From NCBI GenBank assembly GCA_963802635.1, contig CAWDJJ010000001.1, positions 1 to 64,000 of the forward strand: 64,000 bases of DNA, in the 5' to 3' direction. Source of the DNA: CAVTLG01 sp963802635. Its GTDB lineage: Bacteria; Chloroflexota; Ktedonobacteria; Ktedonobacterales; Ktedonobacteraceae. This document shows positions 1 to 8,624 of the stretch, one piece after another. Under the pieces are notes generated by a model. The model was not told the origin of the DNA, ran no database searches, and saw nothing but the letters and a program-made list of their open reading frames with translations. Made by a program: the position numbers and the translations under genes. How positions within the stretch are numbered: position 1 is the first letter of the stretch; every line of letters begins with the position of its first letter.

Positions 1-475
1 ACGCGTATTGGCCGAAATGGAGTTGAGTTTGGAATGCTAAAATTTCGATCCATGTATGTAAATGGTGATGAGGACGTCCATCGGAAGAAGGTTGAAGAAG
101 ATGATGCGCAATGGGCAAACTCTTGATAAAGAGAAAAATGACCCGCGCATCACCAGTGTTGGGCGCTTTATTCGCAAGACCAGTCTGGATGAGTTGCCGC
201 AATTCTGGAATGTGCTGATGGGAGATATGACATTGGTTGGTCCACGTCCGCCTATCGCCTACGAAGTTGCTCTATACAGTGAGAGAGACTGGCAGCGCCT
301 CTCTGGACGTCCAGGGTTGACCGGTACATGGCAAGTCTATGGGCGTTCTACGGTGACGTTTACGGATATGGTGAGCATGGATGTTGAGTACCTGAAGGGT
401 CAGTCTGTGCTTAAAGATATAAAATTGATCTTCTTAACTATTCCTGTGATGGTATTTGGCAGAGGTGCTGCATAA
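1..475 (+). CDS. Undecaprenyl-phosphate sugar phosphotransferase, C-terminal part, frameshifted
   Basis: This is the cytoplasmic catalytic end of a bacterial sugar transferase (WbaP/EpsL-like polyprenyl glycosylphosphotransferase), which starts exopolysaccharide synthesis by moving a sugar phosphate to undecaprenyl phosphate. The gene begins before the window. Frame 1 reads RIGRNGVEFGMLKFRSMYVN up to about base 96, and frame 2 continues with the family signatures DPRITSVGRFIRKTSLDELP, QFWNVLMGDMTLVGPRPP and RPGLTGTWQVYGR. The two halves fit the family in order, so one base appears gained or lost near 90-105. It fits as the initiating enzyme of the polysaccharide locus that follows. A strong hairpin terminator follows at once. 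The family call is secure; whether the frameshift is biological or a sequencing error is open. Confidence 0.85.
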
Positions 476-491
476 GCATCCCGTCCTGAAG

Positions 492-536
492 ACAAAACGC
501 TCCTGGTCAACAGCGTGTTGATCAGGAGCGTTTTGT
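492..536. terminator. Bidirectional hairpin terminator
   Basis: ACAAAACGCTCCTG (492-505) pairs perfectly with CAGGAGCGTTTTGT (523-536), and the stem continues inward through TCAACA/TGTTGA around a 3-nt loop. Flanking A and T runs give it a terminator form on both strands. It sits between the convergent sugar transferase and FemAB-like genes. Confidence 0.85.
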
Positions 537-1584
537 TATCCCATATGCTTGTAGAGCAATCCCCCCAGTGGGGCAGTAAGCGCAAGTGGAAGTTTGTTCC
601 ACGCTGTGGTAAGCAGACAAAACGTGCGGCTTTTTTCGGATGTGGAGGCTAAACCAGCAGTATGCGGATAGTAGTAATACGGGAAGTGGCTCCTGTATCG
701 CTCCCCAACGTCGCTTGAATTCCATCAGGCCCTCGTTGTCACGAGCCGTTCGGCCAAGGTCAAATACCTTGTATCCCTGTTCGCATCCCCACGTTATCGC
801 GTCCCAGTAGAGAAGATTATTGGGAGCCAGTTTCAGATGGTGTTCATCTGATGCGCCATAGGCATAGTGGAGTGTGGTATCAGATGCGAATAAAATGATA
901 CCTGCAATAGTATTTCCTTCATATTCAGCTAAGAGAAGCCGCAGAGTACCAGTCACTGCGAAGGTGTCCCACAATGTAAAGAAATAATTGTCGTGATTGA
1001 GCGGGCATCCCATGCTTTTTAGCCCGCGTCCGTAGATGCAGGTTATAGTACAGAGACATATCTTCGCGCTTCTGGGCCACGCGAATTCGGACGCCGTTCT
1101 TCTGCGATTTCTTAATTTGCTGCTGCACGGGCCTACGCAACTGCGACCAGGCACCTTCTGCGTGCTCAGAGAGCGGAATAGACCAGTTTACATACAGATT
1201 GCTCTCGGTCAGTTCAGGACGTTGTGCGAGCTGTTCGTTTGTGCCTGTACGCAATTCCAGATATTTGACCTTGTGTCGACGCGCCAGTCCAATCGCCTGT
1301 TCGATAAGATCATTGGCAGTTGGCCTCGTCTACCGCCAGCAAGGGGACACTGATCAGAAAAGGGCAGACTGACCAGACGTCGTCCAGTAAGGGACTATTC
1401 ACGGAGCAGAGTGGAAGAATCCGGTGATCAGCCCGTCTCCATTCGTCGTCGTCAGACGAGTGATGTGATAGCCATAGAAGGTTGTCAGTATGTCTAACCA
1501 TCTTTGGTCATAGTAAAACGAGTTTTTTGCCTGTTTCTCGATGAGTGCATGCCAGGGAGAGTTAATGGGCAATGTAGATACCAC
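536..1584 (-). pseudogene. FemAB-like / GNAT-fold acyltransferase, multiply frameshifted
   Basis: Piecing the three minus-strand frames together gives a protein of about 350 residues of the FemAB-related family found in exopolysaccharide loci, whose members transfer aminoacyl or acyl groups using a double GNAT fold. Recognisable pieces in order are a start segment with SFYYDQRWLDILTTFYGYH, then GRRLVSLPFSDQCP, DLIEQAIGLARRHKVKYLEL, VQQQIKKSQKNGVRIR, YLHLRTRAKKHGMP-like text, a core with NNLLYWDAITWGCEQGYKVF and FDLGRTARDNEGLMEFKRRW, and an end with GGLLYKHMG. The GTG start at 1584 has AGAGG upstream. At least four frame changes are needed (near 685, 1000, 1300 and 1370). It follows the ATP-grasp gene closely and was probably cotranscribed with it. 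Either the gene is decayed or this stretch is poorly sequenced. Confidence 0.75.
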
Positions 1585-1606
1585 TTTGCTGTAACCTCTA
1601 ATTCTT

Positions 1607-2802
1607 CTATTCTGACGCCTTTTTGATTTTTGCGCGTAAAACACGTGAAACCGCTACCCATATGTCCCCGAAGATGGGTAGAGGATCGTGCCAATCGAGA
1701 ACAGAAAAAGCAGTTTTGCCTCTGAGGGATCGCAAATAAGCCAGTGGAGTGGTGATGCCCGCACGCACCTCCTGCATTCCTGCCGGAATGTCGGTGAGCA
1801 TGCGTGTCCAGTGATACCTATAATCTACACGTGTGGGCAATGCTGTAGGCGTCTGTCCGAGTGCAGAGCAGTACTGCATGTAGGGGAAATCTAGTCCGCA
1901 AGCTATACACAGCGTATGCCATCCCCAGGGACGAACGTTGATATCAAGGAGTTTGTATTGCCCATCGCGCTCGTCATATTTGAATTCAACCTCTACCATC
2001 CCCGAGACGCGCATATAGCGCACGGTTTTCCAGCCAGCGGCAACAGAGCAGGTATCTCCATTGCTTCGACAAAACTGCTGCCGAGTCCATAATCAATGGG
2101 ATATTGACGTGTACGTCGTGCTGTCATCCAGGTTTTGATGTTGCCCTCTTCGCAGAAAGTGGCGATAGAATACTGGACATGTCCATCACCAGGAATGACT
2201 TCCTGCACCATCACTTCATCAGGTTGGATGGCAGCGGTAGCGCTCTCATACTGATTGCGCAACTCCTGTGGGGAGCTGGCAGGAAGTGCTTTGAGATGTG
2301 TGGCATACTGGAAATGAATGGAAAAAGCGGGTTTGATGATCACGGGGAAAAGTGTATCCAGGGTAGCAAGCTCGTCTTCCTGTGTGACATACTGGGTTTT
2401 GGGATATGGAACGCCTACTTCTTGTGCCATCTGATAGGTGAGGCGCTTATCGTTTGCCCAGCGTATAACATTCCAATCTTGCGTCACAAGTTGGTATACC
2501 TGGGAAAGTTGCTCAGTATTGTGAGCAACAAGTTGTACAACCTCATCTTGTGTGGGGAAAAGCACCCATTGTTCTAAATAATACTTTTTCCCGATATTTA
2601 GCAGAAAATGGATGAATTTCTCGTCTTCCATATCGGTGGACCACCTGAAGCGCTTGGTCGTATAACGTGAAAACCAGGCAGCGCGAGGGATGTTGTCAAT
2701 GACAATACACGGTATCCCTCGTTGACCCAGGCTACGTATGACGCCCAATGCTTTGAAGTCGCTGCCAAGTACCACCACTCCTGGTGTTTTTTGCTGAGAC
2801 AT
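1607..2802 (-). CDS. ATP-grasp ligase (carboxylate-amine ligase type), frameshifted
   Basis: The N-terminal half has a nucleotide-binding-like start (GVVVLGSDFKALGVIRSLG) and the ATP-grasp lysine region LFPVIIKPAFS. The C-terminal half has the metal-binding ATP-grasp signature EFKYDERDGQYKLLDINVRP. Proteins of this form ligate a carboxylate to an amine using ATP and are common in polysaccharide or peptide-modification loci. The ATG at 2802 has AAGGAG five bases upstream. The two halves overlap in different frames near 1995-2023, so one base change is implied. The gene lies 29 bp after the FAD oxidoreductase and 22 bp before the FemAB-like gene, forming a three-gene minus-strand operon. The substrate cannot be told from sequence. 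Confidence 0.8.
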
Positions 2803-2831
2803 GTAGCTCCTTCTCTCCTCAGTCCATACCT

Positions 2832-4016
2832 TTAAACTGGTACTGGCATGCGCGCTGAACGTACAATGTGTCGTGAAATCTGGTGTGCGGCTGCATCTGA
2901 ACCAGCGACAAAACGGCAAATCGGCCCGAATGTAAAACCGGCAATGGCTCCTGCGAAATAGAGATGAGGAACAGACGACTCAAACCACGTATTTTGGACA
3001 GGGTAGCCGTTTTGCTGCCTGATCTGATCTCGCAAATTTACATCTATAAAACTAAATTTATCAATATTAGCTTGATAACCAGTGCCCAGGAACACATAGT
3101 CGATATCACGCGTTGTGCCATCGCTCAATTCGCAGTGCAACCCTTCGCCCTGGGGAAGTGCCTTCACGACCTCCGTATTTGGTGTCAGACGCACTTTATT
3201 ATCGATTCTAGGCAGTAGCCAGCGTGCGGCTGAGGGACGGACCGCTCGCCTATCTATGGCGCTACGTGTCTCGTCAGGGAGTCGGCTAAAGAGTGTAGGG
3301 AAAGCAATGATCCAGTTGAGTCCTGGAGGGCCGACATCGCTGGGTGGGTAGAAAATATGTTTGGCTGGACCAGTGCGATCATAGAGTTTACGATCAATCC
3401 AGACAATAGGGCCACGTGCAATGACTTCCACTTCCGCACCAGCCTCATGGAGCAAAGCTGCGTATTCGAGTGCACTCTGTCCTCTGCCGATAACAGCGAC
3501 GTTGCGTCCCTTGAACGGAGCCAGATCAGTGTGTTCCTGCGTATGGGAAGCGAGTTCTGTTGGCAGATCAAGCGCCCACGATGGGATGTTGGCGAATGGA
3601 GTGATACCAGCAGCAACGACGACGTGGTTGGCTTCTACCGTTCTTCCATCGGCTAGTTCAACATGGAAACTCTTTCCATCGCGCGTCAAAGATCGTACAT
3701 AGGTGGGGTCAATGTCGAGTGCGGTCTGTTCCTGAAACCAGCGACAATAATCAAGAAAAAAAGTCAGCGGAATTGGTTTCTGTCGATGTGAATGAATAGA
3801 TGCAGCATAGTGATCGAGCTTATATTTCCCACCAGGTGCTGAAAGGCTAGCTGCGCTCCAGAACGATTTCAAGTACATATCGGCGGGCATCTTCTGCCAG
3901 AACTCCATGGGTTTACCGAAGACTTGCGTAGGGATATTCTGCGCCTTGAGGTGCGCGGCCACCGAGAGTCCATAAGGACCCGCACCGATGATAACTGTAG
4001 TATTACCACCCTTCAC
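2832..4016 (-). CDS. FAD/NAD(P)-dependent oxidoreductase (flavin monooxygenase-like)
   Basis: This is a cytoplasmic flavoprotein of about 394 residues. The FAD-binding motif VIIGAGPYGLSVAAHL lies at its very start, and FGKPMEFWQKMPADM follows in the position typical of SidA/FMO-like oxidoreductases. A second Rossmann motif, VAVIGRGQSALEYAALL, should bind NAD(P)H, and the late FLGTGYQ motif is conserved in flavin monooxygenases. The GTG at 4016 was chosen because AAGGAG lies seven bases upstream and it places the GxGxxG motif correctly; an in-frame ATG at 4172 has no ribosome site. It is the first gene of the operon with the ATP-grasp and FemAB-like genes, and its leader has two strong hairpins. 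It probably oxidises or hydroxylates a small substrate; which one is unknown. Confidence 0.82.
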   Translation of the reverse strand: MKGGNTTVIIGAGPYGLSVAAHLKAQNIPTQVFGKPMEFWQKMPADMYLKSFWSAASLSAPGGKYKLDHYAASIHSHRQKPIPLTFFLDYCRWFQEQTALDIDPTYVRSLTRDGKSFHVELADGRTVEANHVVVAAGITPFANIPSWALDLPTELASHTQEHTDLAPFKGRNVAVIGRGQSALEYAALLHEAGAEVEVIARGPIVWIDRKLYDRTGPAKHIFYPPSDVGPPGLNWIIAFPTLFSRLPDETRSAIDRRAVRPSAARWLLPRIDNKVRLTPNTEVVKALPQGEGLHCELSDGTTRDIDYVFLGTGYQANIDKFSFIDVNLRDQIRQQNGYPVQNTWFESSVPHLYFAGAIAGFTFGPICRFVAGSDAAAHQISRHIVRSARMPVPV

Positions 4017-4150
4017 CGAAGTTTCTCCTTTACCACAAACACCATTTTCTATTGTCACAGCATGACAATAGTCATTAGCATAAGAAAATCCGCCTACAGG
4101 CGGAGCCGTTTTGTGGAGCCATATGCTTTTGCATCTTAAGCTCCTGTTTC
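4017..4150 (-). promoter_or_regulatory. Structured leader with two hairpins
   Basis: Read on the minus strand, the leader of the FAD-oxidoreductase operon holds a GC-rich hairpin (TCCGCC-TGTA-GGCGGA, 4104-4089) followed directly by TTTTCTT, as in an intrinsic terminator. A second perfect 9-bp hairpin (CTATTGTCA/TGACAATAG, 4071-4049) follows, and then AAGGAG and the GTG start. A short open frame with its own ribosome site overlaps the first hairpin. The layout suggests attenuation, but no known riboswitch was recognised. Confidence 0.45.
4075..4134 (-). CDS. Possible 19-residue leader peptide
   Basis: A 19-codon frame (MQKHMAPQNGSACRRIFLC) starts with ATG at 4134, preceded by CAGGAG at seven bases, and ends with TAA at 4077-4075. 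It overlaps the terminator-like hairpin at 4089-4104. It could be an attenuator leader peptide, or simply chance in a structured 5' leader. A RiPP precursor is possible because an ATP-grasp enzyme is nearby, but the sequence shows no obvious leader/core organisation. Confidence 0.25.
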   Translation of the reverse strand: MQKHMAPQNGSACRRIFLC

Positions 4151-4446
4151 CAGATTCATTATTCACGAACATAGATGTATATAATACAACTAACTCTCAC
4201 CAACAGCATATCACCACAGTAGTGACAGGTAAGTGTGTGCAGAGTTGAGAAGTAGTGATATTCCAGCAAGAAGGAGTACGAAAAAGTTAACATTGAGTGT
4301 TTTACGTATTTTCGAATCTTCAATTAGCACTTAGAGAGTAGTAATTTCTGTCTTTTTTGCTGTATACTCCGTACTGTATGTTTCAAAAAGGGGATGTTAT
4401 TGGGTAGCTTTTTTAGCGTGAAAAGGGGCCGTTTTTAAGGGAACTT
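4151..4446. other. Divergent intergenic region
   Basis: This AT-rich spacer lies between the minus-strand oxidoreductase operon and the plus-strand glycoside hydrolase and must hold both promoters. A TATACT hexamer lies near 4363 facing the hydrolase, but no convincing -35 partner was found. Nothing else was recognised. Confidence 0.4.
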
Positions 4447-5497
4447 ATGAAAAACATCAATAACTGTCTATGTTGGATGTGGAGTGCTCTACTGGCGGTA
4501 GTACTTATCGCTTCTGTAGCCTGCTCATCTACTTCTCAACTGCCGACCAAACCGATTGCTGTTCATCTCGTTTTGCCGGGCCAGCAAATCTGGCCGCACG
4601 GTGTTTCATCCTACCTGTTTGGCACAAATGATACGTATGAATGGTCATCAAACAATATTCAAACGCAACCCAAAATTCAACAGGCTTTGCGAGATGGCGG
4701 ATTTACCTTGATCCGTACATTCTTTCCCGATGAGTCCAGTGACAGTGTAATCAGTCAACGTATTCAGACCATTGAGAACAGCAACGCACAGTGTCTTGGT
4801 GTGATTACGAATATTTACCATACAAGCTTCGATGAACACCTTGTGCGTTATCTGGGAAACCGTTGCCTGATGTATGAGTTTCGGCAACGAGTCGGACTGG
4901 AACAATATCTCTATCGAAAGCTACTTACAACAGTGGAATATGCTGATACCGCTTTTGCGCAAAATTAATCCTGCTGCCATTTTTATTGGTCCCGCTACCT
5001 ATGATGCGCAGGGACGCAATAATTTCATGCAGGATTTTCTGCAAGGTGTGAAAGCGTCGGATGTGTTGCCAGATGCCGTGAGCTTTCACTGGTACGCTTG
5101 CTGGAAGGATAGCGAGGCATCGTGCCTGAGTAAGGCCAGTAGTGCTGGGACGGCTGCTATGGACGTAGAAGCCCAGGTGCAGGCCATATTGGGAAAAGCT
5201 TTGCCGATAGGCATCTCTGAATGGAACTATGATCCCGGTAATCCACCTCCTGCTTATGGAAATAATGCAACATTCATGACCCAATTTACGACGGAGGCTC
5301 TATCTTCTATGATACAAGCCGGTGTTTCCTTTGCCTGCCAGTTTGACGCGGCGAGTGACTCTGGCTATGGGAGTCTTGATATGATCAGCGTTACAGACAA
5401 TCAGCCTAAGCCTCAGTACTACGCGATAAAAAGTGTTATTCAGCGCTATCGCCCCACTACAACGTCGCGCAAGACGAAAGCGAATGCCATGCCATAG
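4447..5497 (+). CDS. Secreted lipoprotein glycoside hydrolase (clan GH-A type), frameshifted
   Basis: The protein starts with a lipoprotein signal peptide: a hydrophobic run and lipobox ending in Cys26 (ASVAC). The body looks like a clan GH-A TIM barrel. Frame 1 carries TFFPDE and QCLGVITNIYHTSF, and after a one-base shift near 4878 the second frame gives FGNESDW, the position of the acid/base Glu (family consensus GNEP/S). ISEWNYDP later in the chain would hold the nucleophile Glu. The frames join as MYEF-GNESD, consistent with one extra base in TTTCGGC. AAGGGAA precedes the ATG. It probably trims polysaccharide on the outer face of the membrane, beside the synthesis genes. The exact GH family is uncertain. 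Confidence 0.75.
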
Positions 5498-5848
5498 AGC
5501 CTCTGTCTGGCATAGTTTTAGGCTCTGCGTCCATGAGGGAACCAGGGTAGGGGAGTCACCTCGCGTGCGCCCGGGGGGCCAGTCGCTGCCTCTGAGACCG
5601 ACAAAAACGCGGCGGTCGCCACTGCTTGATAGGCCGCCACAACCTCTTAGACAGTCAGAAACGAGGCTAGCGCCTCTACCCTTCGGGTCATCTGACTGCA
5701 AGGAGGAAACGCCACTGTCGTGGCTAGCGCTCCGCGCTCATGTGGCGGAGCGGAGTGCGCCTTCGGCTCATGTGTCGGAAAGGAAGGAAGGACATGCCCC
5801 TACCCTGATGTTTCACGTCTCTATTGGCGCAAAAGAGAGCGCGGCACA
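5498..5848. repeat. GC-rich intergenic repeat region
   Basis: This stretch has no supported gene. It contains a palindromic unit, CAGTCAGA (5652-5659) to TCTGACTG (5691-5698), which recurs at 50780-50847; a short palindrome GAGGCTAGCGCCTC (about 5663-5676); and two copies of GCTCATGTG(G/T)CGGA (5736-5749 and 5766-5779). The sub-motif CCTTCGG(G/C)TCAT occurs at both ends. It resembles a cluster of REP-like dispersed repeats and is more GC-rich than its neighbours. Confidence 0.6.
5652..5698. repeat. REP-like palindromic unit, copy 1
   Basis: The 8-bp arms CAGTCAGA and TCTGACTG enclose CCCTTCGGGTCA. The same arms and CCTTCGG(G/C)TCATCTGACTGCAAG end are found at 50780-50847, about 45 kb away, in another intergenic region. 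Confidence 0.65.
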
Positions 5849-6403
5849 TTATTCAAAAAGCGGCCCGAAATCCAGCTCGTACGTGAGATGCTCTAATTTC
5901 CGCTGACTCACAATCCTGGCTGGAACACCACCGACGACCGCATAAGGGGGGACATCTCGCGCTACCACAGCGCCCGCCATTACCACAGCACCCTCGCCAA
6001 TAGTCACGCCAGCCAGGATAGTCGCTCGCACTCCAATCCAGGCGTGATTGCCAATGACGATGGGTTTATAGCTATCGGAGAAAAGCGGATCGTTTATATC
6101 ATGCGTACCGGTGACTAACCAGACGCCGGTAGAGATACTCACATTTTCACTAATCAGTAAGCCACCAGTTGTGTAGAGCAGGCAACCATGGTTAATGACC
6201 GTTCCGCTGCCAATCGTTACTTTTCGGCCACTCTCGCGTATACTGCCCATCTGTACGTGTTGGCCCATCAAAATGGTCGCCCCGGGTCCAATCTGCCAGC
6301 CTAAGACACGTCGATACCAGCTACAACGTACTGTATGGGATGGAACATGAGCAATTACGTGATTGGTGATATATTTTGTTGCTGCTGCGAGTACTGCTTT
6401 CAT
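5849..6403 (-). CDS. Left-handed beta-helix O-acetyltransferase (WcaF/maltose acetyltransferase type)
   Basis: This is a protein of about 184 residues made largely of hexapeptide repeats (IGSGTVINHG, ISENVSISTG, IGNHAWIGVRATILAGVTIG, IGEGAVVMAGAVV) that form a trimeric left-handed beta-helix. It ends in the conserved VVGGVPARIV segment. GTHDIND carries the catalytic His region of the family. Members acetylate sugars or polysaccharide units using acetyl-CoA. The ATG at 6403 was chosen because GGGAGG sits eight bases upstream. It lies just downstream of the flippase on the same strand and probably decorates the repeat unit before export. Confidence 0.9.
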   Translation of the reverse strand: MKAVLAAATKYITNHVIAHVPSHTVRCSWYRRVLGWQIGPGATILMGQHVQMGSIRESGRKVTIGSGTVINHGCLLYTTGGLLISENVSISTGVWLVTGTHDINDPLFSDSYKPIVIGNHAWIGVRATILAGVTIGEGAVVMAGAVVARDVPPYAVVGGVPARIVSQRKLEHLTYELDFGPLFE

Positions 6404-6455
6404 ACACTTTACCTCCCGACGAATAAGCACCTTAACTATACGTTATCTGGAGAGA

Positions 6456-8345
6456 TCACTTGTTTTTTTTACCCCGTGTTGGACCAACCGCTTTCATACG
6501 TGGCACGGTCGCATCATCATCATCATTATCGTCTTCATCATCGACCTGCAAGGAATGTGATGTGTTTGAGAAGCGCGGCAGCTTGATGGTCATCTCATCA
6601 TCGATCCCTGAAGGACGTGGTGTGTCTGGAAGTTGGGTCTTTATCTTCGGCGTGGCAATTTTACCACTCTTTGCTCCATGGAGCTTGCTTTGCTGATATC
6701 TCTCTAACTGCGCTGCGGCAATCTCGTTGATCCCTGGAAGACGTATAGTGTCTAAGTGCCATATCTCACTTTTATAGGCAGGAAGCGACGGATTTGTCAT
6801 CTCATGGCCTAATGCAAGCACAAACTCCTGCTCTGGTTGCAGATCTGCGTCCGCCAGCAACGGGGCTGCTTCATCTGTCGTTGCTGGCAGCTCAGCGGCA
6901 GTTTTGGAACGGCCTGCTTTATGGCGAATAGACAGATATAATGCTCTCATATCATCGCGTGGAATCGTACCAAGTAGAGTTGCCACACCAAAATAGACCA
7001 GTGCTGCCGCCGGTACGATGATCAAAAGACTGTACTGCCGTGTGAACCAGATAGCTAATGCCATCACCAGACCGGCCAGAAGAGCCTTTGCCCCGACTTT
7101 CAGGCTCTTGAGCGGCCACAGCGCACGCGGGATGAAGATCATGGAAAAGATCAACAGCAATAATTCGGTCAACGAGGTAACAAGCGCAGCGCCTACCTGT
7201 TGATAGAAGGGAATAAGTAGCAAATTGAGTCCTAGATTAAATACCAGCGCGATACCGGCCATGATGGTAATCTTTTTCTCTCTCCCTGTGCTGATCAGTA
7301 TCGAGGTCAATACGCTATTGATGTAGAGAAAGAGTAAACCAGGTGCGAGGTATTCCATCACGGGAATGGCGTTAGTGAAATCTGAGCGGTGATAGAGAAA
7401 ACCGATGAGGTTAGGAGCGGCTACAATCATACCTGTAGAGATTGGGATGCCACAGAAGAGCAGAAAATTCAGGGATTTCTCTACTGCCACTTTTAGATCA
7501 GCCTGCGAATGCTGCGAGAGCTGCGAGTAAACCGGATACATAATCGCACTGATAACCAGACTGGGCAAAAATACCAGCGTATCGAAGAGGCGGTATCCTG
7601 CTCCATACCAGCCTACAACAGCGGCGCTAGTCATCAGAGAAAGCAGAACGGTGTCAACGCGGTAATAGATGACTCCCAAGACTCCGTAGACAATGAAGGG
7701 AATACTTTTGCGCAACAACTCTCGTGCAAGGGGGATGTCAATAATGTGAGGAATACCCACCAGCCGCAAGCCCCAGGCGGTTTGCCAGAGCATATTTGCA
7801 CAGGAGCTGCCGAGCAACACATAGGCCATGACCTCTACACTGGCTCCCTGGTGCAGCAAGATCACTCCAACTAACGCGCTCAGGCCCTTTTCGAGGATAC
7901 TGCCTATGACCGGATGGGCCACCTCTTCAAAGGCATAGTGTAACGAACTCATGACATTACCAATCGAGCCTGTCAGGAGGGTGATGCCACAAATAATTAC
8001 CAGGGTACGCACCTCAACGGCATAGTTAAGCAAGTAGCAGAGCAGAAGAATACACCCATATAAAATGAGCCAGAGGATGATTTTAAAACACAAAATATTC
8101 GAGACATAGCGCAGCGCCTTTGACCGATCTTGCGCGACGTCCCGTGTAAGCTGCTGGTTAAAGCCAGCATCAATAGGAAAGCCAATCAACGATACAAATG
8201 TGATGGCAAAATAGAGTTCCCCGAATTTCACGTCGCCCAGGAAGCGTCCATAGGCAATAGTCAATATTATGGTTGATGTCCAGGTGACAGCCTGTCCTAG
8301 TAGCGAAATAACGGTATTCCCTACCACTCTACGCAGTCTATTCAT
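6456..8345 (-). CDS. Polysaccharide flippase (MATE/MVF-type Wzx) with long acidic C-terminal tail
   Basis: The first ~460 residues contain about 12-14 hydrophobic membrane segments with the layout of an oligosaccharide flippase: a start region VVGNTVISLLGQAVTWTSTI, then VSLIGFPIDAGFNQQLTRDV, and a late VFNLGLNLLLIPFYQQVGAA typical of Wzx/RfbX proteins. It should move lipid-linked repeat units across the membrane. The last ~170 residues are predicted cytoplasmic, polar and unusual for the family. They hold short repeated motifs (DTIRLPGI and MTIKLPRF) and a run DDEDDNDDDD before a basic end. No clear ribosome site precedes the ATG at 8345. It is divergent from the Wzz-type gene and followed by the acetyltransferase. 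Confidence 0.88.
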   Translation of the reverse strand: MNRLRRVVGNTVISLLGQAVTWTSTIILTIAYGRFLGDVKFGELYFAITFVSLIGFPIDAGFNQQLTRDVAQDRSKALRYVSNILCFKIILWLILYGCILLLCYLLNYAVEVRTLVIICGITLLTGSIGNVMSSLHYAFEEVAHPVIGSILEKGLSALVGVILLHQGASVEVMAYVLLGSSCANMLWQTAWGLRLVGIPHIIDIPLARELLRKSIPFIVYGVLGVIYYRVDTVLLSLMTSAAVVGWYGAGYRLFDTLVFLPSLVISAIMYPVYSQLSQHSQADLKVAVEKSLNFLLFCGIPISTGMIVAAPNLIGFLYHRSDFTNAIPVMEYLAPGLLFLYINSVLTSILISTGREKKITIMAGIALVFNLGLNLLLIPFYQQVGAALVTSLTELLLLIFSMIFIPRALWPLKSLKVGAKALLAGLVMALAIWFTRQYSLLIIVPAAALVYFGVATLLGTIPRDDMRALYLSIRHKAGRSKTAAELPATTDEAAPLLADADLQPEQEFVLALGHEMTNPSLPAYKSEIWHLDTIRLPGINEIAAAQLERYQQSKLHGAKSGKIATPKIKTQLPDTPRPSGIDDEMTIKLPRFSNTSHSLQVDDEDDNDDDDATVPRMKAVGPTRGKKNK

Positions 8346-8624
8346 GAATTCAACAATAGCATACGCGTATGCAAATGTGATGTTTAAGCGGTAAAGATAT
8401 GGTTAATATTTTTCGTAAGGTGGTTGCGAAACAATTTTTTGTAGGCCTATTGTGCTAGCAATATATCCTCTTATTTAGTAGTGAAACATCAACCGAAGGG
8501 ACTACTTCACAACGCTATCTCAATAATAAAGACACCTGTTTGTCACAGAAAAGCGATATAAAGTGAAGGTGGAAAATAAAATCAATAGCAGTTTTGCTTT
8601 TTTATGACAATGAAGGGGAGACAT

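Noticed and set aside
6480..6560. CATCATCAT microsatellite resembling a short repeat array
   Set aside because: It codes the Asp-rich tail of the flippase and has no spacer structure of a CRISPR array.
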